A model generated the notes under the pieces. The model saw only the letters and a program-made list of their open reading frames with translations, was not told where the DNA came from and ran no database searches. Of a DNA stretch of 64,000 nt, positions 23,187 through 35,034 are shown piece by piece (the stretch's first letter is position 1; each line of letters begins with the position of its first letter). The stretch comes from Thunnus maccoyii (taxonomy: Eukaryota > Chordata > Actinopteri > Scombriformes > Scombridae), in the NCBI RefSeq assembly GCF_910596095.1, contig NC_056550.1:12274501-12338500 (forward strand), in the 5' to 3' direction. Both the position numbers and the translations under genes were made by a program.

Positions 23187-24048
23187 AAAAAAACACTTTG
23201 CAACTCTGTTGTTGTATGTCGCATGCATTTCATGTCTTTATTTAGAGCTACATGTTTATTGAATGTGTGCTGTCACGGTGTAATGCATCATAGATTAGGT
23301 GTAGATATCAGCATATTTGAGTTTTAAAGCATAGTGACATGACAGTATATCAGTTCATCAGTTATTACAACCTCTGATATTGTATTTACTAGAATAACAC
23401 CACATACACCCTACCACATTTAGGTAATAATTACATATTTTTAAAAACATGTGTTATATGTTCATGTTTATTTGTAGCTAGTTTATTAATATTGTCTCTG
23501 TGACTTGTCTTTGTGTACATGTGTTTCCTCTACTGGGTCTTGCACCCTCAACACAAGAGAGATGGTTGTCAAGGTCTGACTCAGTCGCTGTGGTCTCTCA
23601 GTCATATTATAACGATACTGATTCTCAAGCCAAGTAATGCATGCCACACCAATAATGGGGTCTTTCAAAAGCAATTCAGGATCTTTTTAGGGCCACTTTA
23701 ATTAACATAATCAACATTTTAGAAGGACACATTTGACGATTAGGCCTTATGGTACACTCATAATAATGTAATAAGTAATAAGATATATGCCAGAGCTGTT
23801 TTTTTTAAATTGTGTGTGTCTTTTTTATACTTGATACTTTTTTATGCTTTATAATTGATTGCGTGACTGACTGATTGATTCAATGATTGAATCCACTCTA
23901 ACCTGTGAGCTTATAGAATATATCATCCTACCAAGAGAAATAGAAGAAATAATAATTGAGATAATGAGGAATTAAATGGTCATTGTCTCATGAGCTATTG
24001 TTGAAAGCTGGGTGTGGATTTTCTCAAGTATTAATTGACATATTGCAG
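23187..24048 (+). other. Spacer between secretory 3' UTR and TM1
   Basis: About 860 bp of AT-rich sequence. I see no exon or recognisable motif. Confidence 0.6.
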
Positions 24049-24197
24049 TGCATCCAGATGAGGTGAACAACGATTGCGGCTATGCCACGGAGGCAGGAAA
24101 AGATCAAGAACAAGATGACATGGGGAGTACAGCCATCACTTTCATTCTTCTCTTCCTCATCACTCTGCTGTTCAGCATTGTAACCACTGCTTTCAAG
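24049..24197 (+). CDS. ighm: Ig mu membrane exon TM1
   Basis: The 149-bp exon follows TATTGCAG and ends before GTAATT. It starts in phase 1, so it splices in frame from Cmu3. It encodes an acidic extracellular linker (HPDEVNNDCGYATEAG, with one Cys), then a hydrophobic helix around AITFILLFLITLLFSIVTT, the membrane anchor of the B-cell receptor, and ends FK. Confidence 0.95.
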
Positions 24198-25249
24198 GTA
24201 ATTATGAGTTTATATGTTAGAGTTGTGCACAGATTTAACTCAACAAGAGAAAGACAACTGGGTAAATAATTTTATGGAAATAACTCAGATGGGTTGATAG
24301 AAGCCACCTTTTGTTGTCATTTTAAAAATGTAATAGTCATTGTAATGTTATCACATCACAACTACCAACTACACCTAAATGTCATAAATCATTATGAATG
24401 TTTGACAACATCTTATTGATGTAATAAATATTTTAATTGTCACTATTTACCCACTACATCACTCTTTTATTACATTACATTTTAGATTCTTGGAATAATT
24501 CTAAAAAGCAAAATCTCAATTATTGGTCATGTATTCATTTACAGGGGTTGGATACAATAACAGCAACGCCTGAACACTTTAATGCATTCAAGCATTACAA
24601 ACTTAAAATAAAAATCACATTTGTAAAGCATTAAGAGTTTACAGACTATGTATAGACTGAATCAACTGTGTAGTAACTAGTGGTATTTTGAGTCATACTT
24701 CAACGAAGATTTAACATCGCGAGCCCCTCAGTGACAATGTTTATTTCAGATTTGGGGGCTTTTATATTAAATTGCACTATGTCTTGCAGGTTTTATTTTT
24801 CTTGTGTGTTAAATTCTATCCCCAAATAGTTATTTTCTCATTAGTTAATTAAACTAAAAAAAATAAGTGCAGCAAACTACAACAGAAGCCAGTTGTAACA
24901 TTTTGTTTGTGCCATGCTTCGATGCATTTATTTTTCAAATCGTCAGGGAAAGAAATGGTGCAATGCCTCATGTAACAATAATTTTCTAAAAAAGTAGACC
25001 CAATGATGCATATGAAATCCAAAATAAATATTTAGATTCCAGCTGTAAATGTCTTCCATAAAAGCTCAGGCCAGATTGAGGATTCATGTTTATGATATTT
25101 AATGATGCAGCTTTATTTTAACTAGAGTATACATACATTAGTCATATAATACATTTGTAATAACTACACATTTAAATGGTGACAAGTAGTAAGTATGTGA
25201 TCGTTTTGATGCAGTGTTACTGATACATATTTCTTTCTTTTCTTTTCAG
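24198..25249 (+). other. Mu TM1-TM2 intron
   Basis: 1052 bp, AT-rich. No other feature seen. Confidence 0.7.
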
Positions 25250-25258
25250 GTCAAATGA
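25250..25258 (+). CDS. ighm: Ig mu membrane exon TM2 (cytoplasmic tail)
   Basis: After the acceptor TTTTCAG the exon reads GTC AAA TGA, adding V-K-stop. Together with TM1 this gives the short cytoplasmic tail KVK known for membrane IgM. The membrane constant region (Cmu1-3 plus TM) totals 370 residues. Confidence 0.92.
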   Translation, partial: VK

Positions 25259-25399
25259 AATGAGGTGAACTTTCTGTAAAAAAAAAAAAAAAAAAACAAC
25301 ATGTTTTCTTGCATTGTTTCTTACAATCTTAAAGTATTATGTAAGTAATCTCAATTGTCCTTTTTTCCAAGTTAATCACAATGTCTTTGTCTTTTTGAA

Positions 25400-25405
25400 A
25401 ATAAA
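25400..25405 (+). promoter_or_regulatory. Polyadenylation signal, membrane mu mRNA
   Basis: AATAAA lies about 140 bp after the TM2 stop codon. Confidence 0.8.
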
Positions 25406-25596
25406 TGTTTAAGTGAAGATAACCATTGATGTTGTTCCTCCAACTTTTGTCTCTCTTAAGAAAATGTTCTTATTATCTCTAGTTTTACTTTTAAACATTC
25501 ATTACATAATACTCATTACAGTATTATTTCTTCAGTTGTTTTTTTTTACTATTTTTTATTGTGTACATTTATCAGTTATGCTTGTCACCTCCCCAG

Positions 25597-25970
25597 CACC
25601 TGGAATCAGCAGACCATGTTCAACCCAATATGCAAATTGGGATTTAGTTCTCGAGTCTATTATTAATAGATTCGAGAACTAAAACCGTAAGCAAAGTCAC
25701 AAGGAGCCATGTAAAAGCTATGTGATGTGAAGATATGTAAACTGATATGAGACATTTAAATGTGCAATGTGTTTCTCTTACTGGCATAACCACACCTCAC
25801 ACCTGGTGTGTGTGATGCATCGTTGCTCTGTGCCGCGTTTCACTTCTGTATTTGGCACTTTTTTGGGACCTGGGTGTTACTCAATGCTTCCGCCTGCTGC
25901 TAACCCTAATCACTCTGCCCTGTCATGCTGCAACATACGCACAACAGACTTCCAGCCTTATCTCCACCTG
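25597..25970 (+). promoter_or_regulatory. Candidate 3' mu enhancer (octamer plus E-boxes)
   Basis: A perfect octamer ATGCAAAT lies at 25630-25637. Identical E-boxes CACCTG (mu-E5 type) lie at 25597-25602, 25800-25805 and 25965-25970. The position, between the mu membrane exons and Cdelta1, matches the place of the teleost E-mu-3' enhancer studied in catfish, where octamer and mu-E5 sites drive activity. Function here is inference. Confidence 0.55.
25643..25683. repeat. 41-bp near-perfect palindrome
   Basis: Twenty-base arms pair around a single central base (25663), with one G-T mismatch (25655/25671). It begins six bases after the octamer. It could form a cruciform or be a dimer-binding site. 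It could also be the relic of a small element. Confidence 0.85.
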
Positions 25971-26163
25971 ACTTTAAGATACCAAACACTGTAAACGTAC
26001 AACTCTGCCATCTAGCCTAAATACAAAGATATTACACTCAGAATTGTGACTACAATCTGAAGGTATGTATAATTAAAGAGATCAAATCAGCTAAAAATTT
26101 TTAAAATATCCAACAATGTGGAATAATACATGAAAATAAATAATAATCTCTTTTCTATTTCAG

Positions 26164-26475
26164 CACAAATTGTCTCTCCAAACATCACATTATACCCTGT
26201 TTGGGAAGGCGAATTCAGGACCTCAGCAGTCAAACTTGTTTGCACCATGAGTGAGTTCTTTCCAGACGCACTGAGTGTGACGTGGCAACAGGACAACCGA
26301 CCCTTAAACACTGGGCCAACCCAAAGGAAGCTGCAGAGTGTGGGAGAGGAGAAGACCTTCAGTTTAAGCAGTGAGATTGAGCCGAATAAGTCAGAGTGGG
26401 AAAAAGGCTCAAATTTTTCATGCAATTCTAGGCACAACGACAAAGACTTTACAAAATCCATAAGTATTTGTGAAA
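26164..26475 (+). CDS. ighd: Ig delta constant exon Cdelta1
   Basis: The 312-bp exon follows TATTTCAG and ends before GTAAGT. Phase 1 allows joining from the Cmu1 donor (P codon across the junction), giving the chimeric Cmu1-Cdelta1 start typical of teleost IgD. It shows LVC...FSC, Trp in VTWQQDN, and sequons NIT and NFS. Confidence 0.94.
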
Positions 26476-26603
26476 GTAAGTATGTACAGCTATTTTCACA
26501 GCACAATATGAAAATTGCTGACATATAGTTTTAATTTCAAAAATGTAATAAACTAAATTCAATGAGATTAACATTTTGGCCAAACACATTTTTTTTCTGG
26601 CAG

Positions 26604-26900
26604 TATACGGAAGAACTCCTCCTTCTATTCATGTGAAGCTTCCCAGCTTCAAGACAGTAATCATGGCAGCAACTGAGGTGACAGCAACTTGTGAGGTCCA
26701 CACTGTCTTTGATGCCAGCTTGACCTGGCTGATAGATGACAAACCTCTGCCCAGTGACCAAGTGAAGCAGGCCACAAACTCAACTCATATAATCAGCAGT
26801 CTGACAGTTTCCGTAAGTCAGTGGAAAGCGATGAAGCTTCTAAAATGTAAAGCTGAACATACATGCTTCTCATCCGCTGAGAAGACCATAAATGTTACAG
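26604..26900 (+). CDS. ighd: Cdelta2, unit 1 (diverged copy)
   Basis: The 297-bp Ig-domain exon follows CTGGCAG and ends before GTAAGA. It shows TATC...LLKC and Trp in LTWLIDD. It differs from all later delta2 copies at its start (YGRTPPSIHVKL), at VHTVFDAS and at WKAM. It lacks the NLT sequon present in the others. It is the unit least affected by homogenisation. Confidence 0.94.
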
Positions 26901-26994
26901 GTAAGAGGACTAGACAAAATATAAATCAGGTGTGTTTTGAGAGTGAAGGATCTAAAAGAGAACATTTGCTTTGTTTCTTGTTATTATCCTCCAG

Positions 26995-27309
26995 GGCCTC
27001 CAGTTACACATCCATCAGTGGAGATCAGGAGATTTCTCCCAGATATACTGAAAGGCAACAGAACTGTGCTTGAATGTTACATCACACAACTCTCCTCCAG
27101 TGATGTCTACGTCACTTTTCAGGCCGACAATGTTGACATCTCTGATAAACAGTTTGTTGATCTTCCTGAAGCCCCAGGCCCTCATTCAATCAGTAAATAC
27201 TTCACTGTCCCCCAAAACAACTGGTATAATACCGGAGGTTTCACCTGCACAGTGAATCTCGGCATCTCCAGCGACAAAATCCCGTCAAGAGCCATTGACA
27301 ATATTTCTG
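26995..27309 (+). CDS. ighd: Cdelta3, unit 1
   Basis: The 315-bp exon follows CCTCCAG and ends before GTGAGG. The Cys pair is LECY...FTC. The usual core Trp is replaced by Phe (VTFQADN). It carries sequons NRT and NIS. Variant residues are THPSV and DKIPSRAIDN. Confidence 0.94.
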
Positions 27310-27421
27310 GTGAGGGGAATTATTCTTCTTTCTCTTAGTGACAGCTGATATGATGTTGTTTTACACTTTATGAATCTGTAATAGATTGACTCAGTGATGC
27401 ATTGATCCATCTCTCATTCAG

Positions 27422-27706
27422 TGGATCCATCAGTGGAGCTCCTTCTACTTCCCAGTGAAGAGTCAGGATCACAGACACTCGTATGCTCTGGATGGGGATT
27501 CAACCCTCAAATTAAATGGCTTTCTGAGTCTCAGCAAAAAGCTCCATCAACTACTGACACCAGTGTGGCTGCAGATGGACGTGTAGCAGTAACCAGTCAA
27601 CTACGCGTCCCCAAAACAGAGTGGAAGACAGGGAAGGGCTTCACTTGTGAAGTGTCTGACGGGTCTCTGAATAAAAATGTCAGAAAGACCATCAGCTTCT
27701 GCTCAG
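27422..27706 (+). CDS. ighd: Cdelta4, unit 1
   Basis: The 285-bp exon follows CATTCAG and ends before GTAAAA. It shows LVC...FTC with Trp in IKWLSES. Variant residues are NVRKTISF, shared only with unit 2. Confidence 0.94.
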
Positions 27707-27943
27707 GTAAAATTAATTCAAACATAATCCATAATCAATTGAGTTCGAAAGGGCATCAGTGCAGGTAAAATTAGGTGGATAATGATTACCTCATCCTACT
27801 GTCAAAAAATTATTTTAACTGGATTTCAAGTATAATGTCAATATAATCTTAATACATAAAAATAGTTTTTCATGATGAAGTAGTTTAAACATGATTTGGT
27901 CTCGATTTATGATTTTTTTCTTTTCTGTACTTCACATTTTCAG

Positions 27944-28240
27944 CTCATTCAAGCAACCCTCCTTCCATTCATGTGAAGATCCCCAGCTTCAAGACAGTAA
28001 TCATGGCAGCAACTGAGGTGACAGCAACTTGTGAGGCCCAAACTGCCTTTGATGCCAACTTGACCTGGCTGATAGATGACAAACCTCTGCCCAGTGACCA
28101 AGTGAAGCAGGCCACAAACTCAACTCATATAATCAGCAGTCTGACAGTTTCCGTAAGTCAGTGGAAAACAATGAAGCTTCTAAAATGTAAAGCTGAACAT
28201 ACATGCTTCTCATCCGCTGAGAAGACCATAAATGTTACAG
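27944..28240 (+). CDS. ighd: Cdelta2, unit 2
   Basis: Acceptor TTTTCAG, donor GTAAGA. It is the first of six delta2 copies whose proteins are identical (AHSSNPPSIHVKI start, FDANLTW). Sequons are NLT, NST and NVT. Confidence 0.94.
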
Positions 28241-28334
28241 GTAAGAGGACTAGACAAAATATAAATCAGGTGTGTTTTGAGAGTGAAGGATCTAAAAGAG
28301 AACATTTGCTTTGTTTCTTGTTATTATCCTCCAG

Positions 28335-28649
28335 GGCCTCCAGTTACACATCCATCAGTGGAGATCAGGAGATTTCTCCCAGATATACTGAAAGGCAACA
28401 GAACTGTGCTTGAATGTTACATCACACAACTCTCCTCCAGTGATGTCTACGTCACTTTTCAGGCCGACAATGTTGACATCTCTGATAAACAGTTTGTTGA
28501 TCTTCCTGAAGCCCCAGGCCCTCATTCAATCAGTAAATACTTCACTGTCCCCCAAAACAACTGGTATAATACCGGAGGTTTCACCTGCACAGTGAATCTC
28601 GGCATCTCCAGCGCCAAAACCCAGTCAAGAGCCATTGACAATATTTCTG
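28335..28649 (+). CDS. ighd: Cdelta3, unit 2
   Basis: Same exon plan as unit 1. Variants are THPSV and AKTQSRAIDN. Core Trp replaced by Phe. Confidence 0.94.
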
Positions 28650-28761
28650 GTGAGGGGATTTATTCTTCTTTCTCTTAATGACAGCTGATATGATGTTGTT
28701 TTACACTTTATGAATCTGTAATAGATTGACTCAGTGATGCATTGATCCATCTCTCATTCAG

Positions 28762-29046
28762 TGGATCCATCAGTGGAGCTCCTTCTACTTCCCAGTGAAG
28801 AGTCAGGATCACAGACACTGGTATGCTCTGGATGGGGATTCAACCCTCAAATTAAATGGCTTTCTGAGTCTCAGCAAAAAGCTCCATCAACTACTGACAC
28901 CAGTGTGGCTGCAGATGGACGTGTAGCAGTAACCAGTCAACTACGCGTCCCCAAAACAGAGTGGAAGACAGGGAAGGGCTTCACTTGTGAAGTGTCTGAC
29001 GGGTCTCTGAATAAAAATGTCAGAAAGACCATCAGCTTCTGCTCAG
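28762..29046 (+). CDS. ighd: Cdelta4, unit 2
   Basis: Same plan. The protein equals unit 1 (NVRKTISF), but with the silent CTG in place of CTC in the TLVCS codons, as in units 3-5. Confidence 0.94.
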
Positions 29047-29283
29047 GTAAAATTAATTCAAACATAATCCATAATCAATTGAGTTCGAAAGGGCATCAGT
29101 GCAGGTAAAATTAGGTGGATAATGATTACCTCATCCTACTGTCAAAAAATTATTTTAACTGGATTTCAAGTATAATGTCAATATAATCTTAATACATAAA
29201 AATAGTTTTTCATGATGAAGTAGTTTAAACATGATTTGGTCTCGATTTATGATTTTTTTCTTTTCTGTACTTCACATTTTCAG

Positions 29284-29580
29284 CTCATTCAAGCAACCCT
29301 CCTTCCATTCATGTGAAGATCCCCAGCTTCAAGACAGTAATCATGGCAGCAACTGAGGTGACAGCAACTTGTGAGGCCCAAACTGCCTTTGATGCCAACT
29401 TGACCTGGCTGATAGATGACAAACCTCTGCCCAGTGACCAAGTGAAGCAGGCCACAAACTCAACTCATATAATCAGCAGTCTGACAGTTTCCGTAAGTCA
29501 GTGGAAAACAATGAAGCTTCTAAAATGTAAAGCTGAACATACATGCTTCTCATCCGCTGAGAAGACCATAAATGTTACAG
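29284..29580 (+). CDS. ighd: Cdelta2, unit 3
   Basis: Protein identical to unit 2 delta2, with the same splice sites. Confidence 0.94.
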
Positions 29581-29674
29581 GTAAGAGGACTAGACAAAAT
29601 ATAAATCAGGTGTGTTTTGAGAGTGAAGGATCTAAAAGAGAACATTTGCTTTGTTTCTTGTTATTATCCTCCAG

Positions 29675-29989
29675 GGCCTCCAGTTACACGTCCATCAGTG
29701 GAGATCAGGAGATTTCTCCCAGATATACTGAAAGGCAACAGAACTGTGCTTGAATGTTACATCACACAACTCTCCTCCAGTGATGTCTATGTCACTTTTC
29801 AGGCCGACAATGTTGACATCTCTGATAAACAGTTTGTTGATCTTCCTGAAGCCCCAGGCCCTCATTCAATCAGTAAATACTTCACTGTCCCCCAAAACAA
29901 CTGGTATAATACCGGAGGTTTCACCTGCACAGTGAATCTCGGCATCTCCAGCGCCAAAACCCAGTCAAGAGCCATTGACAATATTTCTG
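29675..29989 (+). CDS. ighd: Cdelta3, unit 3
   Basis: Variants are TRPSV and AKTQSRAIDN. A private silent change (TAT for TAC in VYV) marks this copy. Confidence 0.94.
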
Positions 29990-30101
29990 GTGAGGGGATT
30001 TATTCTTCTTTCTCTTAATGACAGCTGATATGATGTTGTTTTACACTTTATGAATCTGTAATAGATTGACTCAGTGATGCATTGATCCATCTCTCATTCA
30101 G

Positions 30102-30386
30102 TGGATCCATCAGTGGAGCTCCTTCTACTTCCCAGTGAAGAGTCAGGATCACAGACACTGGTATGCTCTGGATGGGGATTCAACCCTCAAATTAAATGGC
30201 TTTCTGAGTCTCAGCAAAAAGCTCCATCAACTACTGACACCAGTGTGGCTGCAGATGGACGTGTAGCAGTAACCAGTCAACTACGCGTCCCCAAAACAGA
30301 GTGGAAGACAGGGAAGGGCTTCACTTGTGAAGTGTCTGACGGGTCTCTGAATAAAAATGTCAGCAAGACCATCAGCCTTTGCTCAG
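30102..30386 (+). CDS. ighd: Cdelta4, unit 3
   Basis: First copy with NVSKTISL. Otherwise as unit 2. Confidence 0.94.
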
Positions 30387-30623
30387 GTAAAATTAATTCA
30401 AACATAATCCATAATCAATTGAGTTCGAAAGGGCATCAGTGCAGGTAAAATTAGGTGGATAATGATTACCTCATCCTACTGTCAAAAAATTATTTTAACT
30501 GGATTTCAAGTATAATGTCAATATAATCTTAATACATAAAAATAGTTTTTCATGATGAAGTAGTTTAAACATGATTTGGTCTCGATTTATGATTTTTTTC
30601 TTTTCTGTACTTCACATTTTCAG

Positions 30624-30920
30624 CTCATTCAAGCAACCCTCCTTCCATTCATGTGAAGATCCCCAGCTTCAAGACAGTAATCATGGCAGCAACTGAGGTG
30701 ACAGCAACTTGTGAGGCCCAAACTGCCTTTGATGCCAACTTGACCTGGCTGATAGATGACAAACCTCTGCCCAGTGACCAAGTGAAGCAGGCCACAAACT
30801 CAACTCATATAATCAGCAGTCTGACAGTTTCCGTAAGTCAGTGGAAAACAATGAAGCTTCTAAAATGTAAAGCTGAACATACATGCTTCTCATCCGCTGA
30901 GAAGACCATAAATGTTACAG
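30624..30920 (+). CDS. ighd: Cdelta2, unit 4
   Basis: Protein identical to unit 2 delta2. Confidence 0.94.
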
Positions 30921-31014
30921 GTAAGAGGACTAGACAAAATATAAATCAGGTGTGTTTTGAGAGTGAAGGATCTAAAAGAGAACATTTGCTTTGTTTCTTG
31001 TTATTATCCTCCAG

Positions 31015-31329
31015 GGCCTCCAGTTACACATCCATCAGTGGAGATCAGGAGATTTCTCCCAGATATACTGAAAGGCAACAGAACTGTGCTTGAATGTTAC
31101 ATCACACAACTCTCCTCCAGTGATGTCTACGTCACTTTTCAGGCCGACAATGTTGACATCTCTGATAAACAGTTTGTTGATCTTCCTGAAGCCCCAGGCC
31201 CTCATTCAATCAGTAAATACTTCACTGTCCCCCAAAACAACTGGTATAATACCGGAGGTTTCACCTGCACAGTGAATCTCGGCATCTCCAGCGCCAAAAC
31301 CCAGTCAAGAGCCATTGACAATATTTCTG
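31015..31329 (+). CDS. ighd: Cdelta3, unit 4
   Basis: Variants are THPSV (as units 1 and 2) and AKTQSRAIDN. Confidence 0.94.
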
Positions 31330-31441
31330 GTGAGGGGATTTATTCTTCTTTCTCTTAATGACAGCTGATATGATGTTGTTTTACACTTTATGAATCTGTA
31401 ATAGATTGACTCAGTGATGCATTGATCCATCTCTCATTCAG

Positions 31442-31726
31442 TGGATCCATCAGTGGAGCTCCTTCTACTTCCCAGTGAAGAGTCAGGATCACAGACACTG
31501 GTATGCTCTGGATGGGGATTCAACCCTCAAATTAAATGGCTTTCTGAGTCTCAGCAAAAAGCTCCATCAACTACTGACACCAGTGTGGCTGCAGATGGAC
31601 GTGTAGCAGTAACCAGTCAACTACGCGTCCCCAAAACAGAGTGGAAGACAGGGAAGGGCTTCACTTGTGAAGTGTCTGACGGGTCTCTGAATAAAAATGT
31701 CAGCAAGACCATCAGCCTTTGCTCAG
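31442..31726 (+). CDS. ighd: Cdelta4, unit 4
   Basis: NVSKTISL form, same protein as unit 3. Confidence 0.94.
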
Positions 31727-31963
31727 GTAAAATTAATTCAAACATAATCCATAATCAATTGAGTTCGAAAGGGCATCAGTGCAGGTAAAATTAGGTGGAT
31801 AATGATTACCTCATCCTACTGTCAAAAAATTATTTTAACTGGATTTCAAGTATAATGTCAATATAATCTTAATACATAAAAATAGTTTTTCATGATGAAG
31901 TAGTTTAAACATGATTTGGTCTCGATTTATGATTTTTTTCTTTTCTGTACTTCACATTTTCAG

Positions 31964-32260
31964 CTCATTCAAGCAACCCTCCTTCCATTCATGTGAAGAT
32001 CCCCAGCTTCAAGACAGTAATCATGGCAGCAACTGAGGTGACAGCAACTTGTGAGGCCCAAACTGCCTTTGATGCCAACTTGACCTGGCTGATAGATGAC
32101 AAACCTCTGCCCAGTGACCAAGTGAAGCAGGCCACAAACTCAACTCATATAATCAGCAGTCTGACAGTTTCCGTAAGTCAGTGGAAAACAATGAAGCTTC
32201 TAAAATGTAAAGCTGAACATACATGCTTCTCATCCGCTGAGAAGACCATAAATGTTACAG
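31964..32260 (+). CDS. ighd: Cdelta2, unit 5
   Basis: Protein identical to unit 2 delta2. Confidence 0.94.
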
Positions 32261-32354
32261 GTAAGAGGACTAGACAAAATATAAATCAGGTGTGTTTTGA
32301 GAGTGAAGGATCTAAAAGAGAACATTTGCTTTGTTTCTTGTTATTATCCTCCAG

Positions 32355-32669
32355 GGCCTCCAGTTACACGTCCATCAGTGGAGATCAGGAGATTTCTCCC
32401 AGATATACTGAAAGGCAACAGAACTGTGCTTGAATGTTACATCACACAACTCTCCTCCAGTGATGTCTACGTCACTTTTCAGGCCGACAATGTTGACATC
32501 TCTGATAAACAGTTTGTTGATCTTCCTGAAGCCCCAGGCCCTCATTCAATCAGTAAATACTTCACTGTCCCCCAAAACAACTGGTATAATACCGGAGGTT
32601 TCACCTGCACAGTGAATCTCGGCATCTCCAGCGCCAAAACCCAGTCAAGAGCCATTGACAATATTTCTG
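32355..32669 (+). CDS. ighd: Cdelta3, unit 5
   Basis: Variants are TRPSV and AKTQSRAIDN. Confidence 0.94.
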
Positions 32670-32781
32670 GTGAGGGGATTTATTCTTCTTTCTCTTAATG
32701 ACAGCTGATATGATGTTGTTTTACACTTTATGAATCTGTAATAGATTGACTCAGTGATGCATTGATCCATCTCTCATTCAG

Positions 32782-33066
32782 TGGATCCATCAGTGGAGCT
32801 CCTTCTACTTCCCAGTGAAGAGTCAGGATCACAGACACTGGTATGCTCTGGATGGGGATTCAACCCTCAAATTAAATGGCTTTCTGAGTCTCAGCAAAAA
32901 GCTCCATCAACTACTGACACCAGTGTGGCTGCAGATGGACGTGTAGCAGTAACCAGTCAACTACGCGTCCCCAAAACAGAGTGGAAGACAGGGAAGGGCT
33001 TCACTTGTGAAGTGTCTGACGGGTCTCTGAATAAAAATGTCAGCAAGACCACCAGCCTTTGCTCAG
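32782..33066 (+). CDS. ighd: Cdelta4, unit 5
   Basis: Private substitution NVSKTTSL (Ile to Thr). The following intron has a private T-to-C at about 33191. Confidence 0.94.
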
Positions 33067-33303
33067 GTAAAATTAATTCAAACATAATCCATAATCAATT
33101 GAGTTCGAAAGGGCATCAGTGCAGGTAAAATTAGGTGGATAATGATTACCTCATCCTACTGTCAAAAAATTATTTTAACTGGATTTCAAGCATAATGTCA
33201 ATATAATCTTAATACATAAAAATAGTTTTTCATGATGAAGTAGTTTAAACATGATTTGGTCTCGATTTATGATTTTTTTCTTTTCTGTACTTCACATTTT
33301 CAG

Positions 33304-33600
33304 CTCATTCAAGCAACCCTCCTTCCATTCATGTGAAGATCCCCAGCTTCAAGACAGTAATCATGGCAGCAACTGAGGTGACAGCAACTTGTGAGGCCCA
33401 AACTGCCTTTGATGCCAACTTGACCTGGCTGATAGATGACAAACCTCTGCCCAGTGACCAAGTGAAGCAGGCCACAAATTCAACTCATATAATCAGCAGT
33501 CTGACAGTTTCCGTAAGTCAGTGGAAAACAATGAAGCTTCTAAAATGTAAAGCTGAACATACATGCTTCTCATCCGCTGAGAAGACCATAAATGTTACAG
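33304..33600 (+). CDS. ighd: Cdelta2, unit 6
   Basis: Same protein as unit 2 delta2. The silent AAT for AAC in the NST sequon is shared only with unit 7. Confidence 0.94.
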
Positions 33601-33694
33601 GTAAGAGGACTAGACAAAATATAAATCAGGTGTGTTTTGAGAGTGAAGGATCTAAAAGAGAACATTTGCTTTGTTTCTTGTTATTATCCTCCAG

Positions 33695-34009
33695 GGCCTC
33701 CAGTTACACGTCCATCAGTGGAGATCAGGAGATTTCTCCCAGATATACTGAAAGGCAACAGAACTGTGCTTGAATGTTACATCACACAACTCTCCTCCAG
33801 TGATGTCTACGTCACTTTTCAGGCCGACAATGTTGACATCTCTGATAAACAGTTTGTTGATCTTCCTGAAGCCCCAGGCCCTCATTCAATCAGTAAATAC
33901 TTCACTGTCCCCCAAAACAACTGGTATAATACCGGAGGTTTCACCTGCACAGTGAATCTCGGCATCTCCAGCGACAAAACCCAGTCAAGAGCCATTGACA
34001 ATATTTCTG
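33695..34009 (+). CDS. ighd: Cdelta3, unit 6
   Basis: Variants are TRPSV and a hybrid end DKTQSRAIDN (D as in units 1 and 7, TQ as in units 2-5). Confidence 0.94.
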
Positions 34010-34121
34010 GTGAGGGGATTTATTCTTCTTTCTCTTAATGACAGCTGATATGATGTTGTTTTACACTTTATGAATCTGTAATAGATTGACTCAGTGATGC
34101 ATTGATCCATCTCTCATTCAG

Positions 34122-34406
34122 TGGATCCATCAGTGGAGCTCCTTCTACTTCCCAGTGAAGAGTCAGGATCACAGACACTCGTATGCTCTGGATGGGGATT
34201 CAACCCTCAAATTAAATGGCTTTCTGAGTCTCAGCAAAAAGCTCCATCAACTACTGACACCAGTGTGGCTGCAGATGGACGTGTAGCAGTAACTAGTCAA
34301 CTACGCGTCCCCAAAACAGAGTGGAAGACAGGGAAGGGCTTCACTTGTGAAGTGTCTGACGGGTCTCTGAATAAAAATGTCAGCAAGACCATCAGCCTTT
34401 GCTCAG
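34122..34406 (+). CDS. ighd: Cdelta4, unit 6
   Basis: NVSKTISL form. CTC in TLVCS as in units 1 and 7. A private silent ACT is present in VTSQL. Confidence 0.94.
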
Positions 34407-34643
34407 GTAAAATTAATTCAAACATAATCCATAATCAATTGAGTTCGAAAGGGCATCAGTGCAGGTAAAATTAGGTGGATAATGATTACCTCATCCTACT
34501 GTCAAAAAATTATTTTAACTGGATTTCAAGTATAATGTCAATATAATCTTAATACATAAAAATAGTTTTTCATGATGAAGTAGTTTAAACATGATTTGGT
34601 CTCGATTTATGATTTTTTTCTTTTCTGTACTTCACATTTTCAG

Positions 34644-34940
34644 CTCATTCAAGCAACCCTCCTTCCATTCATGTGAAGATCCCCAGCTTCAAGACAGTAA
34701 TCATGGCAGCAACTGAGGTGACAGCAACTTGTGAGGCCCAAACTGCCTTTGATGCCAACTTGACCTGGCTGATAGATGACAAACCTCTGCCCAGTGACCA
34801 AGTGAAGCAGGCCACAAATTCAACTCATATAATCAGCAGTCTGACAGTTTCCGTAAGTCAGTGGAAAACAATGAAGCTTCTAAAATGTAAAGCTGAACAT
34901 ACATGCTTCTCATCCGCTGAGAAGACCATAAATGTTACAG
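34644..34940 (+). CDS. ighd: Cdelta2, unit 7
   Basis: Same protein as unit 2 delta2. Shares the silent AAT with unit 6. Confidence 0.94.
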
Positions 34941-35034
34941 GTAAGAGGACTAGACAAAATATAAATCAGGTGTGTTTTGAGAGTGAAGGATCTAAAAGAG
35001 AACATTTGCTTTGTTTCTTGTTATTATCCTCCAG

